A DNA stretch of 23,105 nt from Cyanobacteria bacterium UBA6984 (GTDB lineage: Bacteria > Cyanobacteriota > Vampirovibrionia > Gastranaerophilales > Gastranaerophilaceae), in assembly GCA_002450015.1 (NCBI GenBank), contig DJYG01000041.1, forward strand, positions 1 through 23,105, written 5' to 3'. Numbering within the stretch: position 1 is the first letter of the stretch; each line of letters begins with the position of its first letter. The notes under the pieces were generated by a model. The model did no database searches, was not told the origin of the DNA, and was given only the letters and a program-made list of their open reading frames with translations. Shown here in pieces: positions 7,220 to 15,099 of this stretch. The position numbers were made by a program, and so were the translations under genes.

Positions 7220-7249
7220 AAAAAAAAGCCCCACGACTTATTGTGAGGC
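7220..7249 (-). terminator. Orphan Rho-independent terminator on the minus strand
   Basis: Read on the minus strand: GCCTCAC, loop AATAAGTC, GTGGGGC (7 bp including one G-U), then eight T. No minus-strand gene lies upstream of it, because 7358-8101 is coded on the plus strand. It therefore needs a non-coding or antisense transcript to end. Confidence 0.75.
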
Positions 7250-7310
7250 GATTGAATTAGTGTACATGCATGTTATATCCATGCTTTAGGGCATGGCAAC
7301 CATGTTTATT
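7220..7310 (-). ncRNA. Candidate small RNA ending at the orphan terminator
   Basis: The roughly 90 nt before the terminator contain a 6-bp hairpin (CCATGC-loop-GCATGG, 7279-7284/7291-7296) and the palindrome ACATGCATGT (7264-7273). That gives two or three stem-loops plus terminator, the usual build of a small regulatory RNA. The 5' end is a guess, since no good minus-strand promoter is visible in 7300-7357. It might instead be the tail of antisense transcription from within 7358-8101. Confidence 0.35.
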
Positions 7311-7321
7311 TATCTTTACAT

Positions 7322-7358
7322 TTGACGTGAAAACTTTATCAGTGCTACAATTTCGGTA
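7322..7358 (+). promoter_or_regulatory. Strong promoter predicted to give a leaderless mRNA
   Basis: TTGACG (7322-7327), an 18-bp spacer, then TACAAT (7346-7351) preceded by TGC (extended -10). Seven bases downstream of the -10 is position 7358, the A of the ATG. No Shine-Dalgarno sequence precedes that ATG, so the mRNA should start at the initiation codon. Confidence 0.75.
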
Positions 7359-8101
7359 TGGAATATATTTGTAAAAATCTACTTACTTCTGACAATATTA
7401 ATATTGCTTGTAATCATTTTGACTGCGGGCATGATTGTGTGCTTATTATTGCGCACGGGTGGTTTATGAGTAAGGATTCAAATGCATTTATGCAAATGAG
7501 TCAAGATTTTTGCAAATATTTTGATGTTATTTCCTTTGATTTCAGAGGTCATTGTAAGAGTTCCGGATTATATACTTTTGGCGCGGAAGAAACAAAAGAT
7601 TTGGAAACAGTCGTAAATTATGCCTCTGAAAAATACAATACAATTTATATTATGGGATTTTCTTTGGGCTCTTTAATTTCTATAAATTACTGTGCATTGA
7701 ATAATAAAATAGAAAAATTAATTGTAGTCAGTGCACCTGTAAATTTTGACAAAATTGAAAATAACGTATTGAGTCCAAATGCATTTATTCCTACATTAAA
7801 AAAGTTTGAAATAAAACGTTGGACATCAATAAGATTTAAACTACCATTTGCGAAAAAGCCTGAGCCTATTAAATTAGTTAATAAAATTAAGATACCTATA
7901 TTTTTTATAGCCGGCGAAAAAGATCCTATTATAAAGCAATGGCATAACAAGGAATTGTATGAACATGCAAATAATCCAAAATCTGTACTTGTTTTTAAAA
8001 ATGGAAAACATGCAGAAGATTTGTATTTAGAAAATAAAGATATTTTTATAAAATCTTGTGTTGATTGGTTAAATTTTGAGGAGAAATATGTCAGAATTTA
8101 A
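7358..8101 (+). CDS. Alpha/beta hydrolase (serine hydrolase, lysophospholipase/esterase-like)
   Basis: 247 aa, cytosolic, no signal peptide. The fold's marks are in order: the oxyanion strand LIIAHGWF (about 29-36), the FDFRGHCKSSG strand/loop, the nucleophile elbow GFSLGS (GxSxG, about residues 99-104), the acid in AGEKDPI and the catalytic His in NGKHAED near residue 220. A cap region lies between about 130 and 180 (basic, KKFEIKRWTSIRFK). The RGH..SSG stretch and the late KDP acid match the 2-hydroxymuconate/lysophospholipase-like branch, but the substrate is open. Its 3' end overlaps the start of the methyltransferase by 14 nt (8088-8101), so the two are co-translated. It is transcribed from a promoter that places the transcription start on the ATG. 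Confidence 0.85.
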   Translation: MEYICKNLLTSDNINIACNHFDCGHDCVLIIAHGWFMSKDSNAFMQMSQDFCKYFDVISFDFRGHCKSSGLYTFGAEETKDLETVVNYASEKYNTIYIMGFSLGSLISINYCALNNKIEKLIVVSAPVNFDKIENNVLSPNAFIPTLKKFEIKRWTSIRFKLPFAKKPEPIKLVNKIKIPIFFIAGEKDPIIKQWHNKELYEHANNPKSVLVFKNGKHAEDLYLENKDIFIKSCVDWLNFEEKYVRI

Positions 8102-8810
8102 GAATAAGTTTGATTTTTACATTAGAGAAAAAACAAAATTTTCACGCAAAAATTATTCACCGAAACCTCAAGATGTATCAGATTTAATTCCTGCATCAGA
8201 GTACGATTTAACAATTTTGAGAAAAGATATAACACGTCAAAATTGTTTGGAAAATTTATATATTTTGGATATATTAGATAAATATTTTAAAGTTTATCCT
8301 AAAGAAGATTTAAATGTACTCGATATTGGTTCAAAAAATTGGAATTACGCTAAAGGTGAATACATATTTTTTAATCATCGATGTCATCATTTGGAATTAA
8401 CAGGTGTTGAACTTGATGCTTACAGGTTATGTTGGAATTTGTTCAGCAGGAAAGAAATTGCGCGATATAATATAAAATATTTGCCTTTTACACATTATGT
8501 TGCAGATGATTTTTTGAATATTAATAAAAAATTTGATTATATAACATGGTTTTTACCTTTTGTCGGTGAGTACCAACATAAAAAATGGGGCTTGCCAATG
8601 TCTTATTTTAAGCCAAAAGAAATGTTATTGCACGCAAAAGAATGTCTTGTTGATGATGGTGCAATGTTTATTGTTAATCAGGGTGAAACAGAATATTGGC
8701 TGCAAAAGCAGCTCTGTGAAGATTTAGGTCTATCATATAGAGAAATAGGACTTATCAGAAGTGATTTTTCTCTTTATAAATTACCGCATTATGCATTAAT
8801 AGTTTTTTGA
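8088..8810 (+). CDS. Class I SAM-dependent methyltransferase-like protein
   Basis: 240 aa. The ATG at 8088 is chosen because GAGGAG lies 6 nt upstream, inside the hydrolase gene; the TTG at 8076 is upstream of that site. Residues near 80-88 (LNVLDIGSKNW) are a degenerate SAM-binding motif I: GxGxG is reduced to a single Gly followed by Ser-Lys. Then come GVELD (motif II acidic end, about 111-115), a FDYITWFLPF strand (motif IV position) and DDGAMFIVNQG (motif V/VI). Because motif I is weak, SAM binding is probable rather than certain. It ends tail-to-tail with cstA, overlapping it by 15 nt. It probably acts on the same substrate or pathway as the hydrolase, but nothing in the sequence names it. 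Confidence 0.65.
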   Translation: MSEFKNKFDFYIREKTKFSRKNYSPKPQDVSDLIPASEYDLTILRKDITRQNCLENLYILDILDKYFKVYPKEDLNVLDIGSKNWNYAKGEYIFFNHRCHHLELTGVELDAYRLCWNLFSRKEIARYNIKYLPFTHYVADDFLNINKKFDYITWFLPFVGEYQHKKWGLPMSYFKPKEMLLHAKECLVDDGAMFIVNQGETEYWLQKQLCEDLGLSYREIGLIRSDFSLYKLPHYALIVF

Positions 8811-10196
8811 TTTTTTAGTGAATATAAATATAGCTCCTAAAATTATTGTTAAAATAATTGCAATGCTATTTGCATAAACGCTGTTTAATGAAAATCCTAT
8901 TTTTGCTTGGAGTATGTAACTTAAAACAACAGAGTTCATGAATAAAGCTGGAATAAATGTTACCCAATAATTCTTTTCTTTTAGTGCTAAATAGTAGCTT
9001 AGAGTCCACAATACTAAAGTTGATAAAGTTTGATTAGCCCAACCAAAATATTGCCAAAGTGTTGTTAAGTCAAATTTGCTTAAGAATATTCCTAAACCAA
9101 GTATGATTGCGCTTAGAGTTAATCTGTTAATAATATGTTTTTGATTGATATTTGCACAATCTGCAATTGTTATTCTAATTGAACGAAAAGCTGTATCTCC
9201 AGATGTAATTGACAATATAATTATAGAAAGAACAGTTAAAGTACCTCCAATTTTGCCCAACAGATTTATTGATATATCAGAAACTACACCGCCTTGTCCA
9301 AGGTTATTAACAGCGTTTAGTAGTCCTCCTGTTTCTTGATAAAAAGAAATTGACAATGTTGCCCAAATTAAAGCGATGATGCCTTCTGTAACCATTGCTC
9401 CATAAAATATTAAACGACCGTATTTTTCGTTAGGCAGACACCTTGACATAATAGGTGATTGTGTAGCGTGAAACCCGCTTATTGCACCACAGGCTACTGT
9501 TATAAATAATATAGGAAATATAGATGTATTTTGAGGATGAAGATTATTAAACGTTAAATTAGGGTAAAACGGTTTTCCTGTTAATATTAATGCAATTAGT
9601 AATGCGATTGTCATTAAAACGAGAAGTGCTGCAAATATTGGATAAAATTTTCCTATGATTTTATCTATCGGCAATAAAGTTGCCAGAAAATAATAGCCAA
9701 AAATTCCTGCAATACATAAAAATAAAGGTATATGTGTAATATTTGATAACATTTTAGCCGGATTAACAGCAAAAACTGTTCCTAATAAAAATAATAAACC
9801 AACAAAAAATATAAGAAATATTACTTTAAAATATTTTCCAAAGAGTTCTTCTGTTATGTGTACGATTGATTTTCCATCGTGTCTTACTGAAATCATTCCT
9901 GTTAAGTAATCGTGGACGCCACCTGCAAAAATACAGCCAAATACAATCCATAAAAGTGCAACAGGTCCGTATATTGCGCCAAGAATAGCTCCAAAAACAG
10001 GTCCTAAACCTGCAATATTTAAAAATTGAATTAAGAATATGCGCCAAAGAGGAAGTTGTACAAAATCAACACCATCATTGTATTTTATGGCAGGTGTTAC
10101 AAAATTTTCATCTGCACCCCAAATTTTTTCAATAAACTTTGCGTAAGTAAAGTATCCTAATATTAATAAAATTAAAGATGTTAAAAATAAAATCAT
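8796..10196 (-). CDS. cstA: Carbon starvation protein A family transporter (short form)
   Basis: 466 aa from the ATG at 10196. The frame is open further upstream (to 10343), but that would add 49 residues unlike any CstA and overlap the vWA gene and both promoters. From Met50 of the long frame the protein starts as expected (MILFLTSLILLILGYFTYAKF, then DENFVTPA.KYNDGVDFV). It contains the family core GLGPVFGAILGAIYGP, FAGGVHDYLTGMISVRHDG, ACGAISGFHATQSPIMSRCL and repeated membrane segments (about 12-13). E. coli CstA and BtsT are roughly 700 aa proton-coupled pyruvate/peptide importers; this is the shorter version without their long C-terminus. The role is probably uptake of pyruvate or peptides under carbon limitation. 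The start lacks a Shine-Dalgarno sequence. Confidence 0.9.
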   Translation of the reverse strand: MILFLTSLILLILGYFTYAKFIEKIWGADENFVTPAIKYNDGVDFVQLPLWRIFLIQFLNIAGLGPVFGAILGAIYGPVALLWIVFGCIFAGGVHDYLTGMISVRHDGKSIVHITEELFGKYFKVIFLIFFVGLLFLLGTVFAVNPAKMLSNITHIPLFLCIAGIFGYYFLATLLPIDKIIGKFYPIFAALLVLMTIALLIALILTGKPFYPNLTFNNLHPQNTSIFPILFITVACGAISGFHATQSPIMSRCLPNEKYGRLIFYGAMVTEGIIALIWATLSISFYQETGGLLNAVNNLGQGGVVSDISINLLGKIGGTLTVLSIIILSITSGDTAFRSIRITIADCANINQKHIINRLTLSAIILGLGIFLSKFDLTTLWQYFGWANQTLSTLVLWTLSYYLALKEKNYWVTFIPALFMNSVVLSYILQAKIGFSLNSVYANSIAIILTIILGAIFIFTKKSKNY

Positions 10197-10240
10197 AATA
10201 CTAATAATTATGATACAATATTGTAAAAAGGACAAATTTA
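10191..10240. promoter_or_regulatory. Back-to-back overlapping promoters of cstA (-) and the vWA gene (+)
   Basis: Minus strand: TTGTCC (10230-10235), a 17-bp spacer, then CATAAT (10207-10212), with predicted initiation a few bases before the cstA ATG. Plus strand: extended -10 TGATACAAT (10211-10219), then AAAGGA (10227-10232) as ribosome binding site for the ATG at 10240. The two -10 elements are one base apart, so RNA polymerase could not occupy both. The cstA -35 also lies over the vWA ribosome binding site. Confidence 0.5.
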
Positions 10241-11139
10241 TGAAGAAATTTATTATTTTATTTTTAATACTTGTTGTTATTTCATCTTGCACAGCTTTTG
10301 CTGCAAAATATAAAGTTAATACTTCAGGTGTAGTTAAAAACAACGGTAAGGTTGTTTCACCTGTTATTAATACAGCTAATCCTTATAATGTATATAATGC
10401 TCAAAATTACGTATCCTCAAATACTGTAAATGCCAATAGTGTAAGTACAATAGAATTAGTCATGGACTATTCAGGAAGCATGTCAAATTGGATTGAACAG
10501 GCAAAACAGGCAATGGGGCAAATTATTTCTCAAATTCCATCATCAACGAATGTTGGATTTAGAGTATTCGGACACGATAATTTTGGCGCTAATCCAAATA
10601 ATAATGCGACTTTAGCAACTGTAAAGAAAGTTGTTAAAAAGAATGGCAAGTATAAAGTTATGACTCAGTCTGATACAACAATTGGTTCAACGTCCGGATA
10701 TTGTTCAGCAACATCACAGGTTGCTCCAATTATGAAAGCTAATTCCGGTAATATTTTGAACGGTATGAATTCAGTGTCTGTCGGAGGTGCAACTCCTTTG
10801 GTATATGCATTAGATAGGGCTGTTAATCAAGATTTTGCCGGATTGGATAAGTCTTATTCAAAGAAAATTGTTCTTGTAACAGATGGAGGAGAAAATTGCG
10901 GAGGGGATCCTTGTGCTTTTGCTAAAAAATTAATGAGTCAAAGAAATGATGTACATATAGATGTAGTGTTGGTATCCGGCTGGTTCAGTAAATTATCTTG
11001 TCTTGCTGACACAACCGGCGGAAAAATGTACAAAGTTAATAATTTGTCAAATTTTTCGACTGTCTTAACTCAATCTATGACAGCTCCGCCAAAAGAAATT
11101 CCAGTGCAAACTCAACAGTATGAGTACCTTGGTAACTAA
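10240..11139 (+). CDS. Exported von Willebrand factor A domain protein, possible lipoprotein
   Basis: 299 aa. The ATG at 10240 is preferred: AAAGGA lies 7 nt upstream and MKKFIILFLILVVISSCTAFA is a complete signal. The frame stays open to 10210, but that start has no ribosome binding site and lies before the -10. ISSC (14-17) fits a lipobox with Cys17; otherwise signal peptidase I would cut after AFA. Residues 70-290 are a vWA domain with an intact MIDAS: DYSGS (Asp76, Ser78, Ser80), Thr185 in GGATPLVYAL and Asp215 in LVTDGGENCGG. Such domains bind a divalent metal and protein partners outside the cell. Cys155, Cys220 and Cys225 may form disulfides. It faces, tail to tail with a 4-nt overlap, the operon 11136-16391, which encodes a second vWA protein; a shared function is plausible but unproven. 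Confidence 0.85.
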   Translation: MKKFIILFLILVVISSCTAFAAKYKVNTSGVVKNNGKVVSPVINTANPYNVYNAQNYVSSNTVNANSVSTIELVMDYSGSMSNWIEQAKQAMGQIISQIPSSTNVGFRVFGHDNFGANPNNNATLATVKKVVKKNGKYKVMTQSDTTIGSTSGYCSATSQVAPIMKANSGNILNGMNSVSVGGATPLVYALDRAVNQDFAGLDKSYSKKIVLVTDGGENCGGDPCAFAKKLMSQRNDVHIDVVLVSGWFSKLSCLADTTGGKMYKVNNLSNFSTVLTQSMTAPPKEIPVQTQQYEYLGN

Positions 11140-12098
11140 TTTAAGTGTACCTCAAAGCTATTATTGTACATTTTTACGGTAAGTTTTAATGTTTCTTGCT
11201 TATACCCTGATGGAGGATTGCTGAACGAGTATGTTTGTTTAAGTGCATTATAAACTGCCTCATTTAAACTATCATTTTCTGATAATTTAACAGGTGCTTT
11301 ATTTGTTAAAATTCCGTTTCCTGATACTTTAAACGAAAAGGAACATGTTCCGTCACCAACGACACTTGTAAATGCTATTTTTGAGGCAATATTATTTCTT
11401 AATTTTATTTTATAGTTTTCAAGTTCTTGAGGATTTAACTTTGTTTCAACAACTTTATGTGTTGTTTGCGTGCTTGTTTTTTGTTCTGTTTTTGTAGATT
11501 TTTTTTCATTTGTTTGTAATTTAGTATTGTTTTTTTGAGGTGTAACTTTTTTTGTTTCTTTTGTTGTTAATTTTTTATCTTCAACTTTTTTTTTTGAAAT
11601 ATTTTCTTTTGTGGATTCTGTTTTTGTTATTTTAGGGGTGTCATTTGTGATTTTTTCTTTAAAATCGTTTTGATATGTAGAAATACCATCTGTTGAATTA
11701 TTCCAAATATTTTCTATTGTAGGTAAATTTTGTGACGTGGTATCTTTTTTACCGATTTCTGTTTTTTTGTCATCAAAATTTTTAGGGTTAAATGCAAATA
11801 AAATTATTAGTAGTGATAAAATTATACAAGCCACAAAAGTAACAATTGCGTATGGTTGAATTGCAGAACTGTTTTTTGAAGCTGTTTCTTTTTTAAATTC
11901 ATTATATGTTTTTTCATTAATAGGATAACCAAAACCTGATTCTTCAACCCACATTTCGCTTTCATTTTTATTGATAGGAACTTCGTTTACGTTTTTTTGA
12001 GGCTCAGCAGGTAATATTTCTTCAAAGGTATCATTACCACAATCACAGTATTCAGGCTTTAATTCATATTCTGTACCACATTCTTTACATCTATACAT
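11136..12098 (-). CDS. Zinc-ribbon, single-pass membrane protein with TonB-like C-terminal domain
   Basis: 320 aa from the ATG at 12098, which has GAGGA 5 nt upstream overlapping the previous stop codon; a GTG at 12110 in the same frame is less likely. Order of parts: an N-terminal zinc ribbon (YRCKECGTEYELKPEYCDCG, four Cys as CxxC and CxC), an acidic linker, one TM helix (about 82-103, AIVTFVACIILSLLIILFAF), about 120 residues of Lys/Thr-rich low-complexity chain, and a C-terminal domain (NNIASKIAF.SVVGDGTCSFSFKVSGNGIL...LNEAVYNAL). The last part has the TonB/TolA layout of a beta-hairpin with a Gly turn and an amphipathic helix. The topology would put the ribbon in the cytoplasm and the C-terminal domain across the periplasm. 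TonB assignment is by pattern and not certain. Last gene of the operon; overlaps the vWA gene tail by 4 nt. Confidence 0.6.
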   Translation of the reverse strand: MYRCKECGTEYELKPEYCDCGNDTFEEILPAEPQKNVNEVPINKNESEMWVEESGFGYPINEKTYNEFKKETASKNSSAIQPYAIVTFVACIILSLLIILFAFNPKNFDDKKTEIGKKDTTSQNLPTIENIWNNSTDGISTYQNDFKEKITNDTPKITKTESTKENISKKKVEDKKLTTKETKKVTPQKNNTKLQTNEKKSTKTEQKTSTQTTHKVVETKLNPQELENYKIKLRNNIASKIAFTSVVGDGTCSFSFKVSGNGILTNKAPVKLSENDSLNEAVYNALKQTYSFSNPPSGYKQETLKLTVKMYNNSFEVHLN

Positions 12099-12106
12099 TT
12101 TTGTCC

Positions 12107-12805
12107 TCACTTTTTAATTTTTTCGGTGTCGTTATAATCTTTAGGAGTACTGTATTTTACATTTGAAGCTATTTTCCAGCCTCCTATTACGTGTGTTTGA
12201 GTTCTGTTTGAACCTTGCGGAAAATTTAAAATAGAATGTCCTTGATAGCTTCTTATTACCGGTGCAATATATTGTATCGCATAAGGAGTGTAGGCATTTG
12301 TTGCTGACCAGGTTTGAACATTTGAAACTTTTCCGTATTTATCAACATCAAATTCAAATTTAAATATAGTACCTTGTGGTATAATAGGTAGTTTTACATC
12401 TTTCATTATTTGGTTTTGAAGATTTGAACGCCATATATTCCATTGAATTTCTTCTTGTTGTTCTGTCAAAACTTTTTTGGGAAATGTTATTTGTTTTTTT
12501 TCATCGATTTTTACGGGTGTTGATTTTGTTGTTTTATTTAATTTAACTGTCGTTGTTTTTGGCGTTTTTGTCAGAGTTTCCTGTTCTACCATAGCAATAA
12601 CTTTTTCTGTTTTTTGTTCAGGTTCTTGTTTTTGCGAAATAGTTGGCAGATTTTTTTCAACAGTTTCAATTTTTTGTTCAACAATGCTAAAATTTGAATC
12701 GTAAATAAGTATCTTTGTGTGCATTTTAGGTTTGAATATACATATACACAAAGTTGATAAAATTAATAATATTAAAGATATTTTTAAAAATATATTATAA
12801 TTCAT
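12107..12805 (-). CDS. Single-pass envelope protein with TolA/TonB-like C-terminal domain
   Basis: 232 aa. One N-terminal TM helix (about 6-24), then KPKMHTK, a Lys/Thr/Gln-rich extended stretch (40-115) like the spanning region of TonB or TolA, and a C-terminal domain (about 120-200): IQWNIWRSNLQNQIMKD, FKFEFDVDKYGKVSNVQTWSATN, AIQYIAPVIRSYQG. The pattern of polar helix, strand-Gly-strand and helix is that of TolA/TonB C-terminal domains, which carry inner-membrane energy to outer-membrane partners. The KPxMH sequence right after the TM helix recurs in the small protein at 16134-16391, hinting at a common anchor. The ATG follows the stop codon of the eight-TM gene by one base (TAA-t-ATG) and has no Shine-Dalgarno of its own, so translation is coupled. 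Confidence 0.6.
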   Translation of the reverse strand: MNYNIFLKISLILLILSTLCICIFKPKMHTKILIYDSNFSIVEQKIETVEKNLPTISQKQEPEQKTEKVIAMVEQETLTKTPKTTTVKLNKTTKSTPVKIDEKKQITFPKKVLTEQQEEIQWNIWRSNLQNQIMKDVKLPIIPQGTIFKFEFDVDKYGKVSNVQTWSATNAYTPYAIQYIAPVIRSYQGHSILNFPQGSNRTQTHVIGGWKIASNVKYSTPKDYNDTEKIKK

Positions 12806-12806
12806 A

Positions 12807-14399
12807 TTAGTTTAATTTAGAAATTAAATCATCGCAAGCTGAAGTGGTAAATTTTGTTCCGCCAAGCATATAAGTTTCTGCAATTAAAATTGCAGTAGGA
12901 ACCAGTGCTGCAAGTCCGCTAAGTAAAATTCCTCCTAAATCTCCGCCCCATTGTTGCATAAAATAGGATACGTTCATTGAAAATTCAATGAATATTATCG
13001 CTCCACCGATGATAAATGATTGGCGCATTTCTCTGTCAAGTTTTTTAATACCTTCCAATCCGTAAATTTCTACTCCGTGTTGCAGATAATTACTAAAACC
13101 GTCTTTTTTTAGTACATTAGAGGCTTGTATTTTTCTGTTGCAAGCAAATGCATTAACAAAAGCAAAAAATGCAAATATAATCATAACTGAGGCAAGAACT
13201 AAAAATATAGGACTAAATCTTAGACTTTGAACTCTTATCCAACCTGCAGCTTCAGGAAAACACATTGCTAATGTATTCGAAACTCCGTATGCCAAAAATG
13301 GAGCTGTACAAATACCTAAAGCAATTTCAAATATACTTTTTATTTGTAATGTGAAAATTTTATCTTTAATCGTTTGTATTTTATTTTGACTCAAATTATT
13401 TACAAATCGTTCAATCCATTGTTGATATTCTTTTACAACTTTTTCAAAATCTTCTCGATATTCAAATTTATCAAGTTCTTTTGATGTTTCCGAATTATTA
13501 TATTTATAATACCCGCATGCAAGTGAAAGTGTAACAGCAGTACCGACAAAAAACAATGAAATTAAAACTGCAAATGCAGGCATTGAGTTTGGTTCTATAT
13601 AGTATAAAACATTTATCAAATATATTGATGCAAAAAATAAGGAAGAGAGCACAATCATAAATTTTTCACCAATTTTTGACGAAGTTGTGTATTCATCTGA
13701 CTTATTTTGCAAATATAAAAATGTACCCTGTTTTAAAGTTAATCCTATTCCATATATTATAAACATATATACAAATATTAATTTTAAATTTGTAGGCATT
13801 TGAATTACATTGCCTGCATCCTTCAATGGTAATCCCGTTAAGTAATTTGATACCCCGAATGAACATACTAACGATATTAGAAGTAGGGCAATGTGTAATA
13901 CAACACCGCTTTTTGAATTCATTGAAAGTTTATTTTTTAAATTATTAATTCCATAAGAAATTTCTTTATTAATTGCAATTCTTGCTTGTTCAAGTTCAGA
14001 TTTTCTTTTTTCTATTTTTAACATTGCAGAAGCATTTACGCTACTGCCGTAAAGCTCTTTGACATCATTTTCAGTCAAACTTTCCTCTGCTAAAGTTGTT
14101 GAAGTTGAAGAACCTAAAACTTTAACGGTAATAAATTCATCAGAGCCTTCAATCATTATTTTACATACTTTTTCAACATCAAGTTTTGCAGGAACAGGTT
14201 TTCCTTTAAATAAAAAGTTATTGTTATTAAATTGGTTTAAAATAGAACATTTATTTGTTTTTAAATCATATTGTACGGCAAGCATGCAATCAAAATTTAC
14301 GTCTAATTTAATGTCAAAACCCTCTTTAGAACTTATATTAACAAGTTCTTTATTATTAAAAGTAGTCTCACCATTTTTTGTAATTATACTAAAAGCCAT
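12807..14399 (-). CDS. Eight-TM membrane protein with FHA-like N-terminal domain, unknown function
   Basis: 530 aa. Residues 1-95 look like a small all-beta domain (IITKNGETTFNNKELVNI, CMLAVQYDLKTNKCSILN, NFLFKGKPVPAKLDVEKVC, SDEFITVKV). The strand spacing resembles FHA domains, but the canonical Arg/Ser/His phosphothreonine-binding residues are not evident. A helical linker (125-155) leads to about eight TM helices (165-185, 205-222, 246-267, 273-296, 354-372, 396-420, 462-482, 486-507), with a charged cytoplasmic or periplasmic loop at 305-350. I do not recognise the family. It does not show clear ExbB/TolQ/MotA sequence features, although its place next to two TonB/TolA-like proteins makes an energising or scaffold role worth testing. 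GGAAGA 3 nt before the ATG is the ribosome binding site. Confidence 0.6.
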   Translation of the reverse strand: MAFSIITKNGETTFNNKELVNISSKEGFDIKLDVNFDCMLAVQYDLKTNKCSILNQFNNNNFLFKGKPVPAKLDVEKVCKIMIEGSDEFITVKVLGSSTSTTLAEESLTENDVKELYGSSVNASAMLKIEKRKSELEQARIAINKEISYGINNLKNKLSMNSKSGVVLHIALLLISLVCSFGVSNYLTGLPLKDAGNVIQMPTNLKLIFVYMFIIYGIGLTLKQGTFLYLQNKSDEYTTSSKIGEKFMIVLSSLFFASIYLINVLYYIEPNSMPAFAVLISLFFVGTAVTLSLACGYYKYNNSETSKELDKFEYREDFEKVVKEYQQWIERFVNNLSQNKIQTIKDKIFTLQIKSIFEIALGICTAPFLAYGVSNTLAMCFPEAAGWIRVQSLRFSPIFLVLASVMIIFAFFAFVNAFACNRKIQASNVLKKDGFSNYLQHGVEIYGLEGIKKLDREMRQSFIIGGAIIFIEFSMNVSYFMQQWGGDLGGILLSGLAALVPTAILIAETYMLGGTKFTTSACDDLISKLN

Positions 14400-14406
14400 A
14401 TTCTTC

Positions 14407-15078
14407 CTACCTTCCTATTGCTTCTAAAAATCTTCTTTGAGCTTTTTGAGCATTTTGTTCATTTGCTACAATAAGCTTTTTTTCACCTAAAACAGGGTTT
14501 AATTTTGTTTTTACCAAATCTAATTTCTCAGGATGTGCATATACAAACATCATAGATATTTCAGGTATATATTTTTGAACAGATTTTACATTTTCAGGTA
14601 GAGTATTCCAATTAATTTGTTTTACTATGTCACCTTCATTTTCTAAATCTCCGATTATAACAACTGATGGGATGTACCCTTCTTTTTTCATTGTAAGACA
14701 ATGGTCAAACGCTTTTTTTAAAGCTTCTCCGTATGCTGTTCCATAATCTTTTGAATCATATTTTGTAAATGCTTCAACTGCTTTTGTTATACCGGATGTA
14801 TCACTTGGTGAACCTTCATAAATCAGATAAGATTTTTCAGAAACTTTCAAAATCTTAATTGCATCTTCAGGATCAAGAAGTGAACAAAGTGATTTTAAAT
14901 ATTTAATTTCATTTGGCAGCATATTTTGATTAGAAGCTGACGAATCAACAACAAAAATAATTGCAGATTTATGAAATTCATCTACTTTTATATTTTTTAA
15001 TCCTGAGTATAAAAGTTTACCTATTAATGAAACTGCTAAAATCAAAAATCCTATTGTAATCAATTGTTTATTTGTCAT
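14407..15078 (-). CDS. Membrane-anchored von Willebrand factor A domain protein
   Basis: 223 aa. One N-terminal TM helix (about 6-26) acts as an uncleaved anchor. A vWA domain follows, with MIDAS residues in FVVDSSASN (Asp45, Ser47, Ser49), GTAYGEAL (Thr114) and IIGDLENEG (Asp144). The central Gly of DxSGS is Ala here, but the metal ligands are kept. The domain probably sits on the outer face of the inner membrane, as in BatA/BatB-like proteins, though the C-terminal TM helix of Bat proteins is missing. The ribosome binding site AGGGAA lies 7 nt before the ATG, and the gene ends 7 bp before the eight-TM gene. A secreted vWA protein is encoded nearby at 10240-11139. The role inside the operon is inferred to be assembly or partner binding. 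Confidence 0.75.
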   Translation of the reverse strand: MTNKQLITIGFLILAVSLIGKLLYSGLKNIKVDEFHKSAIIFVVDSSASNQNMLPNEIKYLKSLCSLLDPEDAIKILKVSEKSYLIYEGSPSDTSGITKAVEAFTKYDSKDYGTAYGEALKKAFDHCLTMKKEGYIPSVVIIGDLENEGDIVKQINWNTLPENVKSVQKYIPEISMMFVYAHPEKLDLVKTKLNPVLGEKKLIVANEQNAQKAQRRFLEAIGR

Positions 15079-15099
15079 TTTTATTTCCCTATATTTTTT

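Noticed and set aside
10197..10343. Upstream extension of the CstA reading frame
   Set aside because: It adds 49 residues with no family similarity and overlaps the vWA gene start and both promoters; the family's usual N-terminus begins at the ATG at 10196.
12477..12704. Plus-strand ORF of 75 codons inside the TolA-like gene
   Set aside because: It is the complement of the Lys/Thr-rich linker, has no ribosome binding site or promoter, and its product is a Val/Phe/Ser-rich mirror sequence.
14059..14427. Plus-strand ORF of 122 codons opposite the eight-TM gene
   Set aside because: It mirrors a well-supported minus-strand gene in a tight operon; no ribosome binding site and no recognisable protein features.
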